Below the pieces are notes generated by a model that saw only the letters and a program-made list of their open reading frames with translations, was not told the origin of the DNA and ran no database searches. From NCBI RefSeq assembly GCF_900115695.1, contig NZ_FOXK01000013.1, forward strand, positions 62,001 to 126,000: 64,000 bases of DNA, given 5' to 3'. Below are positions 8,619-17,224 of the stretch, in pieces. This DNA comes from Ectopseudomonas toyotomiensis. Its GTDB lineage: Bacteria; Pseudomonadota; Gammaproteobacteria; Pseudomonadales; Pseudomonadaceae. How positions within the stretch are numbered: position 1 is the stretch's first letter; the number at the start of each line of letters is the position of its first letter. A program made the position numbers and the translations under genes.

Positions 8619-9407
8619 ATGCCTGCCGTACGTCTCGCCGATGGCGACCTCAACTACCTGCTCGAAGGCCCGGCCGGCGCGCCGGTGCTGGTGCTGTCCA
8701 ACTCCCTCGGCACCGACCTGCATATGTGGGACGTGCAGATGCCAGCGCTGACCCGTCATTTCCAGGTGCTGCGCTACGACACCCGCGGCCATGGCCAGTC
8801 GCTGGTGACTGAAGGGCCCTACAGCATCGAGCAACTGGGCCGCGACGTGCTGGCTCTGCTCGATGCGCTGGATATCGCCAAGGCGCATTTCTGTGGGCTG
8901 TCCATGGGCGGGCTGATCGGCCAGTGGCTGGCGCTCAACGCGCCCGAGCGCATCGCACGCCTGGTGCTGTGCAATACCGCCGCCAAGATCGGCGCGCCGG
9001 AGGTGTGGAACCCGCGTATTGAAACCGTGCTGGCTGGCGGCGCGCAGGCCATGCGTGACCTGCGCGATGCCTCGATCTCTCGCTGGTTCACCGCCGGTTT
9101 CGCCGCCGCGCAGCCGCAGCAGGTCGAGCCCATCGTCGGCATGCTGGCGCAGACTTCGCCCGAAGGTTACGCCGCCAACTGTGCAGCGGTGCGCGATGCC
9201 GATTTTCGCGAGCAGCTTGCAGATATCCAGTCGCCAACGCTGATCGTCTGCGGCAGCCTCGATCCGGTGACCACTGTCGAGCACGGCCGCTTCATGCAGC
9301 AGCGCATCGAGGGCGCGAAGCTGGTGGAGTTCCACGCCGCGCACCTGTCCAACGTCGAGGCCGGCGTGGCCTTTACCCAGGCGCTGCTGGATTTCCTGAA
9401 CCAATGA
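8619..9407 (+). CDS. pcaD: 3-oxoadipate enol-lactonase
   Basis: 262-aa alpha/beta hydrolase that opens beta-ketoadipate enol-lactone to beta-ketoadipate. The nucleophile elbow GLSMGG places Ser95; Asp215 in CGSLDPVT and His242 in AAHLSNVE complete the triad. The start is ATG 8619 with AGGAG at 8609. It is separate from PcaC here; in some bacteria the two are fused as PcaL. Confidence 0.95.
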   Translation: MPAVRLADGDLNYLLEGPAGAPVLVLSNSLGTDLHMWDVQMPALTRHFQVLRYDTRGHGQSLVTEGPYSIEQLGRDVLALLDALDIAKAHFCGLSMGGLIGQWLALNAPERIARLVLCNTAAKIGAPEVWNPRIETVLAGGAQAMRDLRDASISRWFTAGFAAAQPQQVEPIVGMLAQTSPEGYAANCAAVRDADFREQLADIQSPTLIVCGSLDPVTTVEHGRFMQQRIEGAKLVEFHAAHLSNVEAGVAFTQALLDFLNQ

Positions 9408-9414
9408 AACCATC

Positions 9415-9457
9415 GGTGCGCACGGCGCACCTTACGGTAGGGTGCGCTGTGCGCACC
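9415..9457. repeat. GGTGCGC...GCGCACC palindromic repeat pair
   Basis: Two adjacent palindromes, GGTGCGCACGGCGCACC (9415-9431) and GGTGCGCTGTGCGCACC (9441-9457), between pcaD and pcaC. A related copy occurs at 25322-25342, so this is an intergenic repeat family and not a pca operator. Confidence 0.65.
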
Positions 9458-9479
9458 GGTGCTTAACCGGAGTGATGCA

Positions 9480-9875
9480 ATGGACGAAAAACAACGCTAC
9501 GAAGCCGGCATGCAGGTGCGCCGCGCGGTGCTGGGCGACGCCCATGTCGACCGCAGCCTGGAGAAACTCACGCCGTTCAACAGTGAGTTCCAGGAGATGA
9601 TCACCCGTCACGCCTGGGGCGATATCTGGACGCGTCCCGGCCTGCCGCGTCATACCCGCAGCCTGATCACCATCGCCATGCTGATCGGTATGAACCGTGA
9701 GGGTGAGCTGCGCCTGCACCTGCGCGCGGCGAAGAACAATGGTGTGACCCGCGACGAGATCAAGGAAGTGCTCATGCAGAGCGCGATCTACTGCGGTATC
9801 CCGGCGGCCAACGCCACCTTCCACCTGGCCGAGGAGGTCTGGGACGAATTGGGCGTGGAATCGCTGGAAGACTGA
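9480..9875 (+). CDS. pcaC: 4-carboxymuconolactone decarboxylase
   Basis: 131-aa protein that converts gamma-carboxymuconolactone to beta-ketoadipate enol-lactone. It begins MDEKQRYEAG and carries NREGELRLHLRAA and the conserved YCGIPAANATF. A longer frame opens at 9459, but GGAG at 9469-9472 fits ATG 9480 and gives the family length. It ends the pcaBDC group and is followed by a strong terminator. Confidence 0.95.
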   Translation: MDEKQRYEAGMQVRRAVLGDAHVDRSLEKLTPFNSEFQEMITRHAWGDIWTRPGLPRHTRSLITIAMLIGMNREGELRLHLRAAKNNGVTRDEIKEVLMQSAIYCGIPAANATFHLAEEVWDELGVESLED

Positions 9876-9891
9876 TTCGTACGAGCGATAC

Positions 9892-9929
9892 AGCGCTGCC
9901 CGGACCACGCATCCGGGCGGCGCTTTTTT
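9892..9929 (+). terminator. Rho-independent terminator after pcaC
   Basis: Stem AGCGC-TGCCCGGA with TCCGGGC-GGCGCT around a CCACGCA loop, followed by TTTTTT. It closes the + strand pca transcription unit; the next gene is on the other strand. Confidence 0.9.
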
Positions 9930-9956
9930 ATGCCTGCCATCCATGGCTGGCCCATA

Positions 9957-11651
9957 TCAGACCGCAGCCGCGTGACGTCCAGCGATATAGCCAAAGGTCA
10001 GCGCCGGACCAATGTTGATGCCACCCGAGGGGTAGTGCCCGCCCAGTGGGCTGGCCATGTCCGTACCGGCGGCATACAGGCCGGGGATAGGCTGGCCGAC
10101 ACCATCAAGTACGCGCGCATGGCCATCGGTGCGTAGCCCGGCAAAGGTGCCGAAGCAGCCCGGTTGTACTTTCACGGCATAGAAGGGGCCATGCTCGATA
10201 GGGGCTACGCAGGGGTTCGGACCGTTGTGCTGGGCATCGCCACTGCGACGGTTGAACGCGGTGCTGCCACGGCCGAACAGTGGGTCTTCGCCACGGCGCG
10301 CATGCTGGTTGAACTCGTCGACGGTGGCCACGAGCCCGAACGGGTCGATGCCGCAGGCCTGCGCCAGTGCTTCGAGGCTGTGGCCGCGCTTGAGGTAGCC
10401 GTTGCGGATATGTGGCCACAGCGGCACTGGCGCCGGGCGAGCGAAGCCAAGGCCGTAGCGGCGCTGAAAGCGGTGGTCGCAGATCAGCCAGGAGCAGGCT
10501 TGCTGATCCTCGGGAATGGCCTTGAGCATGGCGTCGACATAATCGTAGTAACCGCCTGCCTCGTTGACGAAACGCTTGCCGTTTTGCAGCACGCCGATGA
10601 TGCCGGGCTTGCCGCGGTCGATGATGTGCGGAAAGTGGCCGACGCTGCCATCGGCGTAGGGCACCTTCGATACCGGCGCCCAGGCCACTGGCGAGCGTAG
10701 GTCGTCGGCCACATAGCCACCCGCTGATTCGCCCAGGCGCAGGCCGTCGCCGGAGCAACTGGCTGGCGGCAGGGCGAGGTTGTCATGGCCGCTGGCATCG
10801 CGCGGGAATATTGCCTTACGCCGCTCAGGATCGTTGGGAAAACCGCCGGCAGCCAGCACCACCGCTTTGGCCCGGATAGTAGTTTCTTCACCAGCGTGCA
10901 GCACCACGGCACCGCATATGTTGCCGTCTTCGATGATCAGGCGCTGCGCGGGCGTGGACACCATCATCTGCACACCCAGGTCCTGCGCCGAGCGCGCCAG
11001 GCGGGCGACCAGCGCCACGCCGTTGACCAGGTGCATGGCCCGTCCGTAGCGGGCCAGGTGATACAGATGGGTGGTAAAACGGCGGATGACATACAGCAGA
11101 GCCCTGGGCGAACGCGTCATGTTGAGGAAGGCGGCGAGATCGGCGCCAGCCATGATCGGCATGCCCATAAAGGACGTCTCGCGCATGGTCTTGCGCAGAT
11201 GTGGCAGCAGGTCGAGCACTTCGCGGCCATCGTAGGGCGCGGCGATGACCTGATGGCCGCCGCTGGCAGCGCCGGGCGTGTCGCCGTGCATGTCGGGGAT
11301 GCCGTTGCCGTCGACGAACTGCAGGGCAGTGTGCTGCTCGAAAAACGCCACCATATCGGGGCAGTGCTGCAGAAAGGCGTCCACCAGTTCGGGACGGTAA
11401 TGCTCGCCGAGTTCGTTACGCAGGTAAGTGCGCGGCTGCTCGATATCCTCGACGATGCCAGCGCGCTGGGCCAGGGGGTTGCGCGGCGCCCACAGCCAGC
11501 CGCCGGACCAGGCGGTGGCACCACCCAGCACGGCGTCCTTCTCCACCAGAATCACCCGTTTGCCCAGGTGCGCAGCGCTGACTGCAGCGGCCAGACCGGC
11601 CGCGCCGGAGCCGACCACCAGCAGGTCGCAGTCGAGTGGGGCGTTGGCCAT
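9957..11651 (-). CDS. FAD-dependent dehydrogenase, 3-ketosteroid delta1-dehydrogenase/flavocytochrome c-like
   Basis: 564-aa flavoprotein. The N-terminal dinucleotide fold has VVGSGAAGLAAA (residues 12-23) and VEKDAVLGGATAWSGG; near the C-terminus GGHYPSGGINIGPALTFGYI is the FAD-closing motif seen in KstD-like dehydrogenases. The start MANAPLDC (11651) is preferred to the longer frame from 11666 because GGAG lies 8 bases upstream. Such enzymes insert double bonds next to ring ketones. Beside pobA and pca genes, a cyclohexanone-carboxylate or dehydroshikimate-like substrate is plausible (inference; compare the KstD-like desaturases that make 4-hydroxybenzoate from 4-oxocyclohexanecarboxylate in actinobacteria). 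A GGAAC-N3-GTTCC palindrome sits before the start. Confidence 0.8.
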   Translation of the reverse strand: MANAPLDCDLLVVGSGAAGLAAAVSAAHLGKRVILVEKDAVLGGATAWSGGWLWAPRNPLAQRAGIVEDIEQPRTYLRNELGEHYRPELVDAFLQHCPDMVAFFEQHTALQFVDGNGIPDMHGDTPGAASGGHQVIAAPYDGREVLDLLPHLRKTMRETSFMGMPIMAGADLAAFLNMTRSPRALLYVIRRFTTHLYHLARYGRAMHLVNGVALVARLARSAQDLGVQMMVSTPAQRLIIEDGNICGAVVLHAGEETTIRAKAVVLAAGGFPNDPERRKAIFPRDASGHDNLALPPASCSGDGLRLGESAGGYVADDLRSPVAWAPVSKVPYADGSVGHFPHIIDRGKPGIIGVLQNGKRFVNEAGGYYDYVDAMLKAIPEDQQACSWLICDHRFQRRYGLGFARPAPVPLWPHIRNGYLKRGHSLEALAQACGIDPFGLVATVDEFNQHARRGEDPLFGRGSTAFNRRSGDAQHNGPNPCVAPIEHGPFYAVKVQPGCFGTFAGLRTDGHARVLDGVGQPIPGLYAAGTDMASPLGGHYPSGGINIGPALTFGYIAGRHAAAV

Positions 11652-11677
11652 GGCAGATCTCCACATTTTTATTTATT

Positions 11678-11690
11678 GGAACTTGGTTCC
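11678..11690. promoter_or_regulatory. GGAAC-N3-GTTCC operator-like palindrome before the flavoprotein gene
   Basis: GGAACTTGGTTCC, a perfect 5-3-5 inverted repeat 27 bases upstream of the flavoprotein start, inside an AT-rich stretch. A near copy, GGAACTAGGTTCT, lies before the Gfo/Idh operon at 25415, which suggests one regulator controls both units. Confidence 0.5.
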
Positions 11691-11834
11691 GGATTTTATG
11701 TTGGGGCTGCCGAGGCGCCAAGCACTGTCGGATGATTCGCCGGGGAAGTCGTGCGGTTAGCGGTCAATTATTGTCGGGGTAGTGCGGATTCAATCCGAGA
11801 AAGGGTAGCGATTGCTTCGCTTACGAGCAGCGAT

Positions 11835-11865
11835 GGTGGACAAGCTGCGCGTTGTCCACCCTACG
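11835..11865. repeat. Intergenic palindrome
   Basis: Perfect 9-bp arms GGTGGACAA (11835-11843) and TTGTCCACC (11852-11860), followed by CTACGG; related to the GTAGGGTGG-type repeat after pcaF. It lies just beyond the chemoreceptor stop codon on the minus strand and could help end that transcript, but it has no T-run. Confidence 0.45.
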
Positions 11866-11889
11866 GCCGTAAAGGCCGGTTCCTCGGCC

Positions 11890-13824
11890 TCAGGTACGAA
11901 AGCGGCCGATGCGCAGCTGCAATTCACCGCCCAGCCTGGCCAGCTCGGCGCTCGATAGCGCGGTCTGCTCGGTGGCGCTGGCGCTTTGCTCGCCGATGCC
12001 GCGTACGTTGTCCAGGCTGCGGTTGATCTCCAGGGCCACCGCACTCTGCTGTTCGGCCGCACTGGCGATCTGCTGGTTCATCTGTTCGATCAGAGTGACC
12101 GCCTGGTTGATGCGCGTCAGGCTCTGCCCGGCCAGCTTGACGCTGCTCATGGCGTCCTGGCTCAGCGTCTGGCTGGCCTGGGTCTGGGCGACGGCGGTCT
12201 GTACGCGGCTTTGCAGGCTGCTGATCAGCGCCTCGATCTCGCGGGCGGAGTCCTGAGTACGGCGCGCCAGCGCGCGCACTTCATCGGCGACAACAGCGAA
12301 ACCGCGGCCTTGTTCACCGGCGCGTGCGGCTTCGATGGCGGCGTTGAGCGCGAGCAGGTTGGTCTGCTCGGCGACAGCCTTGATCACATCCAGCACAGTG
12401 CCGATGCGTTGGCTCTCGCCCTGCACCAGGCCAACGGTCTGCCCGGTATGCGCCACCTCGCTGGCCAGGCGCTCGATCTGCTCGACTACCTGGTGCACCT
12501 GGCGGTCGCCATCACGGGCCTGCAATTCTGCCTGTTGCGCGGCCTGCGATGCCTGCTCGGCATCACCGGCGACCTGCTGCACGCTGGTGACCATCTGTTG
12601 CATGGCGCAGGCCGTCTGGCTGGACTCTTCGCTCTGCTCGCGCACCCCCGCGCGGGTCTGTTCGCTGACTGCCGAGAGTTGCTCTGCCGCAGCGGCAATC
12701 TGTGTCGCGCTGCCACCGATCTGCTCGATCAGTTCGCGCAGGTGGTCGCGCATGGTTTGCAGGGCGCCCAGAAGCTGGCCGACCTCATCACGGCGCACGG
12801 CGATGTGACTGCCACTGAGATTGCCGGACGCGACCTGCTGGGCCAGTAGCAGGCAGTGTTGCAGCGGCCCGACGATCAGGCGGCGAATCAGCCAACTGGC
12901 GAGCAGAGCCAGTAGCAGCGCTGCAGTCGTGAGCAGGGCAAGGGTTTGCAGGGAGGTGCGGTTGCCCGCTTGCATGGTGCGTTGCTGGTGCTGCTGCAGG
13001 TCGTTGCCATGTTGCAGCATGACTTGCGCCAGATCGGCCAGTTGGCTGCGACTGCGCTGTTCGGCCTCGTGGCTGTGGCGATAGTGCTCGAAGGATTCGC
13101 GATAGCTGTCGAGTGCGCGCAGGGCCTCGTCCAGGGAGGCCTGCTGCAGGGCCGCGAGTTGTGCGCGCAGTTGCTGCGCCGCTTCGGTCATGCTGGCGAA
13201 GCGCATTTGCCAGAGATCGATATCGGCGCTGTCGCCGCTGCGGATGAACTGGCTTTCCGCCAGGCGCAGCTGCAGCAGCGTGTGGCTCAGGCGCGCCGCC
13301 GCCTCGGCCTGGTCGACGCTGCTCTGCGTGCCCGTTTCGCCATCGAACAATCGATCGCGAATCAGGTTGAACAGGTCCTGGGTGACCATTTCGAACTGGA
13401 TCAGCGCTTCGTCGGCGCGTATCGCCATGCCGGTTTGCGCCGTGCTTGCCTGAGATTGCGTCGCGCGCAGTTGGGTGAATTGCTGCAGATAGGCGTCGTT
13501 GCCGTGCAGCAACAGCTGGAGTTGCTCGGCGTCGGTGGGCAAGTCAGCCAGCTGTGCGGCGATGCGCGCATGTTGCTCGGCGATGGCTGCTTCATGGCCA
13601 GCCAGCGGCGCCAGCAGATAATCCTTCTCCTGCAAGCGCAGTTGCAGGATCTGTTGCTTGAGGTCCGCCACCTGGAGCGACTGAGCGGCATGCCCGAGAA
13701 TCTCGCTGGCGGTGCGCCAGCCACCCAGGGCTACTGCCAGGGTCAGCAGCATGACCAGTGAGAAGCCCAGCAGGAGTTTGTGCCCGACCTTGAGGTCGGC
13801 GCTACGTTCGATAATCCAGCGCAT
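11890..13824 (-). CDS. Methyl-accepting chemotaxis protein with HBM-type sensor domain
   Basis: 644-aa chemoreceptor. TM1 is at about residues 17-36 and TM2 at about 293-316. The roughly 250-residue all-helical periplasmic domain between them, with QLRLQEKDYLL near 61 and LRLAESQFIRSGD near 186, is the size of a helical bimodular (HBM) domain as in McpS. A HAMP segment and a long cytoplasmic coiled coil follow, with the signalling tip GRGFAVVADEVRALARRT. The gene follows the TRAP/porin operon on the same strand, separated by a terminator, so sensing of the transported aromatic acid or of a TCA-type acid is likely; the ligand is not readable from sequence. Confidence 0.9.
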   Translation of the reverse strand: MRWIIERSADLKVGHKLLLGFSLVMLLTLAVALGGWRTASEILGHAAQSLQVADLKQQILQLRLQEKDYLLAPLAGHEAAIAEQHARIAAQLADLPTDAEQLQLLLHGNDAYLQQFTQLRATQSQASTAQTGMAIRADEALIQFEMVTQDLFNLIRDRLFDGETGTQSSVDQAEAAARLSHTLLQLRLAESQFIRSGDSADIDLWQMRFASMTEAAQQLRAQLAALQQASLDEALRALDSYRESFEHYRHSHEAEQRSRSQLADLAQVMLQHGNDLQQHQQRTMQAGNRTSLQTLALLTTAALLLALLASWLIRRLIVGPLQHCLLLAQQVASGNLSGSHIAVRRDEVGQLLGALQTMRDHLRELIEQIGGSATQIAAAAEQLSAVSEQTRAGVREQSEESSQTACAMQQMVTSVQQVAGDAEQASQAAQQAELQARDGDRQVHQVVEQIERLASEVAHTGQTVGLVQGESQRIGTVLDVIKAVAEQTNLLALNAAIEAARAGEQGRGFAVVADEVRALARRTQDSAREIEALISSLQSRVQTAVAQTQASQTLSQDAMSSVKLAGQSLTRINQAVTLIEQMNQQIASAAEQQSAVALEINRSLDNVRGIGEQSASATEQTALSSAELARLGGELQLRIGRFRT

Positions 13825-13852
13825 GGGGGTACTTCCTCGAACAGTTGCACAT

Positions 13853-13882
13853 CAAAAAAAAGCCCGTCACGAGGACGGGCTG
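13853..13882 (-). terminator. Rho-independent terminator of the TRAP/porin operon
   Basis: AGCCCGTC (13861-13868) pairs with GACGGGCT (13874-13881) around ACGAG, and on the minus strand a run of eight T follows. It lies 50 bases beyond the porin stop and 30 bases before the chemoreceptor start, separating the two units. Confidence 0.9.
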
Positions 13883-13931
13883 AACGTGCCGTAACACTAG
13901 GAGTCACTTGTGCAGCGATGTCGCGTGATGC

Positions 13932-15191
13932 TTACAGAATCGACAGCGGGTAGTTGATGATCAGGCGGTTCTCGTGCAGATCCTGGCCCACGTCACGGCG
14001 CACATCGGAGTTACGCCAGCGGATGCTCAGATTCTTCAGCGAGCCTTCCTGGATGGTGTAGGCCAGCTCGGACTCGCGGCCCCACTCTTCGGCATCGGTA
14101 CGGCCGCCGGTGTGGATGTTGGAACCGCTGACGTAGCGGTTCATCAGGGTCAGGCCCGGGATGCCGAGGCCGGCGAAGTTGTAGTCGTGACGAACCTGCC
14201 AGGAGCGCTCTTCCGGGTTGTCGTAGCTGTTGGTGAAGCCGTCGTTGACCAGGGTGCCGCCACTGGCGCCGTCGATGCGCATGAACTTGGTGTCACCGCT
14301 CAGGCGCTGGTAGGCCACCATGAAGGTGTTGTTGCCGGTCTTGGCGGAGAGCGCACCCTGGTAGACCTTGTTGTCCAGGTTGCCGGCCTTGGCCGCGCCT
14401 TCTTCCTTGCCGGTGACATAGCCCAGGTTGGCACCCAGTACCCAGTCACCGACCGGTTGGCTGTGGGTCAGCTGCACGTAGCTCTGCTGGTAGACGTCTT
14501 CCAGGCGCGCGTGCCAGACGCCGACCATGGTGTTGTTGCCGTTGAAGCGGTACTCACCGCCGCCGAAGTTGAAGTCGTCGCCCTTCACGCCACTGAACGA
14601 CATGTCTTCACGGCTGGCATCGTTGCGCTGGCTGTTCTTCCAGAACTGGCCGCCGTACAGGGTCAGGCCGTCGATCTCGTTGGAAGTCAGCTGCGCCCCC
14701 TGGAAGGTTTGCGGCAGCGAACGGCCGTCGTCAGCGCGCAGGATCGGCAGCACGGCGAACCACTCACCGACTTTCAGTTCGGTCTTGGAGAGCTTGGCCT
14801 TGGCCGCAACGGCAGTACGACCAAACTGGTCGGCGGCCTGGCCGTCGTCGTGGATCGGCATCAATTGGGTGTTGGCAGCGCCGCGATTGCCGTCCAGCTT
14901 GATGCTGTACAGACCGAGCACGTCCAGGCCAAAGCCAACGGTGCCTTCGGTGAAACCGGAGCGCGCATCGAGAATGAAGTTCTGCGTCCAGCCTTCGGCC
15001 TGACCCTGGCGCTCGCCACGGATCACGGGGTCGGTGCCGTTCAGGTAGTTACGGTTGAAGTAGTAGTTGCGCAGGCCGAGGGTGACCTTGGCGTCTTCGA
15101 CGAAACCGGCGGCCTGAACGCCGACCGAGAGGCTGGAGGCCATGACTGCAACGGCGATTGCGCTGGGAGCGAGGTACAGAGTTTTTTTCAT
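13932..15191 (-). CDS. OprD-family outer-membrane porin
   Basis: 419-aa outer-membrane porin of the OprD/OpdK family, which passes small carboxylates through the outer membrane. The start MKKTLYLAPS (15191) is chosen over the longer frame from 15212 because AAGGA fits it and it gives a clean signal peptide ending VGVQAA. The mature start GFVEDAKVTLGLRNYYFNR, the middle block PQTFQGAQLTSNEIDGLTLYGGQ and the C-terminal INYPLSIL are family hallmarks. It lies downstream of dctPQM, so it probably serves the same substrate. Confidence 0.92.
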   Translation of the reverse strand: MKKTLYLAPSAIAVAVMASSLSVGVQAAGFVEDAKVTLGLRNYYFNRNYLNGTDPVIRGERQGQAEGWTQNFILDARSGFTEGTVGFGLDVLGLYSIKLDGNRGAANTQLMPIHDDGQAADQFGRTAVAAKAKLSKTELKVGEWFAVLPILRADDGRSLPQTFQGAQLTSNEIDGLTLYGGQFWKNSQRNDASREDMSFSGVKGDDFNFGGGEYRFNGNNTMVGVWHARLEDVYQQSYVQLTHSQPVGDWVLGANLGYVTGKEEGAAKAGNLDNKVYQGALSAKTGNNTFMVAYQRLSGDTKFMRIDGASGGTLVNDGFTNSYDNPEERSWQVRHDYNFAGLGIPGLTLMNRYVSGSNIHTGGRTDAEEWGRESELAYTIQEGSLKNLSIRWRNSDVRRDVGQDLHENRLIINYPLSIL

Positions 15192-15316
15192 TGTTATCGT
15201 TTCCTTTTTCAAGGTTGAAAGCTCCCCTCCGCAGTGGCGGATAGGCTTCTACATCGGGGAGAGTGGTGGCAGTTATTCGGGGTTCAGCGGTGTTCGTCTG
15301 AATGCATCGCGAGTCC

Positions 15317-16639
15317 TCAGGTCAGCCAGCGCACCAGGCACAGGGTGATCGATGGGAAGAGCACGAGGATGACCACGCGCACGATGTCCGAGATCAGGAA
15401 CGGCACGATGCCTCTGAAGGCTTCACTCATGGGGATATCGCGCGCCATGCCGGCAATCACGTAGACGTTCATGCCCAGTGGCGGGGTGACCATGCCGATC
15501 TCCACCACCATCAAGGCCAGGATGCCGAACCAGATGGCCTTCTCGGTCTGGTCCAGACCATAGAAGTCCAGCCCCATGATCACCGGGAAGAAGATCGGGA
15601 TGGTCAGCAGGATCATCGACATGGTGTCCATCACGCAGCCGAGGATCAGGTACAGGACGAGGATCCCGGCCAGCACCAGGAACGGCGGCAGACCTGCGCC
15701 GCTGATGGTTTCGGCGATGAAGTTGGGCAATTGCGAGATGGCCAGGAAGGCGTTCATCACATCGGCGCCGAGCAGGATCATGAAAATCATGGCCGTGGTC
15801 ACCCCGGTGCCCAGCAGCACCTCCTTGAGTTCGGCCAGACGCATCTTGCCCAGGGTGAAGGCGAAGAAGCCCGTGCCCACGGTGCCGATGGCTGCGGCCT
15901 CGGTCGGGGTGAACCAGCCGCCGTAGATACCCCCGAGCACCACCAGGAAAATCAGCAGTACCGGCCACACCCCCTGCTGCGCCTGCAGTCGCTGTTTCCA
16001 GCTCGAGCGCTCCTGCGCTGGCCCGGAGTCCGGGAACAGGCGCACATAGATGGCAATGGCGATCATGTAGCCGATGACCGCGAGAATGCCCGGCACGAAG
16101 GCGGCCATGAACAGCGTGGAGATGTTCTGCTGGGCGAGAATGGCGTAGATCACCAGCACCACCGAGGGTGGGATGAGAATGCCCAGGGTGCCGCCGGCCG
16201 CCAGGCAACCCACTGCCAGCGAGTTGGAGTACTTGTAGCGACGCAGTTCCGGCAAGGCTACCTGACCCATGGTCGCAGCGGTTGCCACCGATGAGCCACA
16301 GACCGCGCCGAAGGCTGCGCAGGAGCCAATGGAGGAGATCGCCAGGCCACCGCGCCAGTGCCCGACCATCGCGGCTGCGGCACGGAACAGGCCGGTAGCC
16401 AGGCCGCCACGCGAGGCGAACTGCCCCATCAGCAGAAACAGCGGGATCACCGACAGGTCGTACACGGTGTAGCGGGCGTAGGCCACTGTCTTCAGATAGT
16501 TGAGCAATGGGTCCCAGCCGCTGATCGAGACGTAGCCGCCAATACCGGTCAGCAGCATGGCGATGGCGATCGGAATACGGATGGCCAGCAGAACCAGGAG
16601 GAAGGCGAGAAAGAGTCCGCCCAATGCGACGCTGCTCAT
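15317..16639 (-). CDS. TRAP transporter large permease, DctM type
   Basis: 440-aa membrane protein with about 12 hydrophobic segments, the channel-forming subunit of a TRAP transporter that uses an ion gradient to import an organic acid bound by DctP. Blocks such as GGIYGGWFTPTEAAAIG near residue 220 and GMVTPPLGMNVYVIAG near the end are typical of DctM. Its start overlaps the DctQ stop (ATGA). Confidence 0.93.
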   Translation of the reverse strand: MSSVALGGLFLAFLLVLLAIRIPIAIAMLLTGIGGYVSISGWDPLLNYLKTVAYARYTVYDLSVIPLFLLMGQFASRGGLATGLFRAAAAMVGHWRGGLAISSIGSCAAFGAVCGSSVATAATMGQVALPELRRYKYSNSLAVGCLAAGGTLGILIPPSVVLVIYAILAQQNISTLFMAAFVPGILAVIGYMIAIAIYVRLFPDSGPAQERSSWKQRLQAQQGVWPVLLIFLVVLGGIYGGWFTPTEAAAIGTVGTGFFAFTLGKMRLAELKEVLLGTGVTTAMIFMILLGADVMNAFLAISQLPNFIAETISGAGLPPFLVLAGILVLYLILGCVMDTMSMILLTIPIFFPVIMGLDFYGLDQTEKAIWFGILALMVVEIGMVTPPLGMNVYVIAGMARDIPMSEAFRGIVPFLISDIVRVVILVLFPSITLCLVRWLT

Positions 16640-17166
16640 TGCTGGCCTCCCTCACCACGCTGGTCGAGCCAGGCGGTGTACAGGGAAACGACGGCCAGCA
16701 GGGCGAAAGACGGCGCGAAGGGCGTCATCGACCACCACATCGGAATACCCATGATGATCGACTCTTCACCGTTGCGGTAAGTGTCCAGCGTGCCGATTAC
16801 CGAGCGCCAGGCCAGCAGCGCTGCACAGGCGGCCATCAGCAGACAGCCGAGGGTGTCGAGATAGCGCCGGGTGGTGGCCGAGGCGCGCAGGGTGAAGGCG
16901 TCGACGATGACGTTGCTACGACGCAGTTGGCACAGCGGCAGGAAACTCACCACGGCAATGCCGCAGCCCATTTGCACCAGCTCGACGTCACCGAGCAGTG
17001 GCGCATCGAACAGGCTGCGCATGGTGATGCTGTAGGCCGACAGCAGGGTGATGGCGACCAGCACCAGGCCACCAGCCAGGGCAAGCCAGCGTGCCAGGAC
17101 ATCGAGCAACTGGCCGAACAGGCGCATGCGTTGAGGCTGCCCGGGCAAGGCAGGGTTTTCGATCAT
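16636..17166 (-). CDS. TRAP transporter small permease, DctQ type
   Basis: 176-aa protein with four predicted membrane segments and the DctQ hallmark around LGDVELVQMGCGIAVVSFLP. The start MIENPALPGQ (17166) is taken because GGAG lies upstream; the longer frame from 17211 would run through the hairpin after dctP. It forms the membrane complex with DctM. Confidence 0.88.
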   Translation of the reverse strand: MIENPALPGQPQRMRLFGQLLDVLARWLALAGGLVLVAITLLSAYSITMRSLFDAPLLGDVELVQMGCGIAVVSFLPLCQLRRSNVIVDAFTLRASATTRRYLDTLGCLLMAACAALLAWRSVIGTLDTYRNGEESIIMGIPMWWSMTPFAPSFALLAVVSLYTAWLDQRGEGGQQ

Positions 17167-17183
17167 GACAGGACTCCGCAAGA

Positions 17184-17202
17184 CCGGCACCGCAAGTGCC
17201 GG
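17184..17202. other. Intra-operon stem-loop between dctP and dctQ
   Basis: CCGGCAC and GTGCCGG flank CGCAA, with no T-run. A stable hairpin here could protect or partly terminate the dctP message so that the binding protein is made in excess over the permeases (inference). Confidence 0.5.
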
Positions 17203-17224
17203 CCAACACAACGAGGGTTAACGA

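Noticed and set aside
9415..9457. GGTGCGC palindromes as a pca operator
   Set aside because: The same palindrome recurs at 25322 in an unrelated position, so it is an intergenic repeat family.
10785..11735. 316-codon frame antisense to the flavoprotein gene
   Set aside because: No motif and mirror of the FAD-binding gene; rejected as a shadow.
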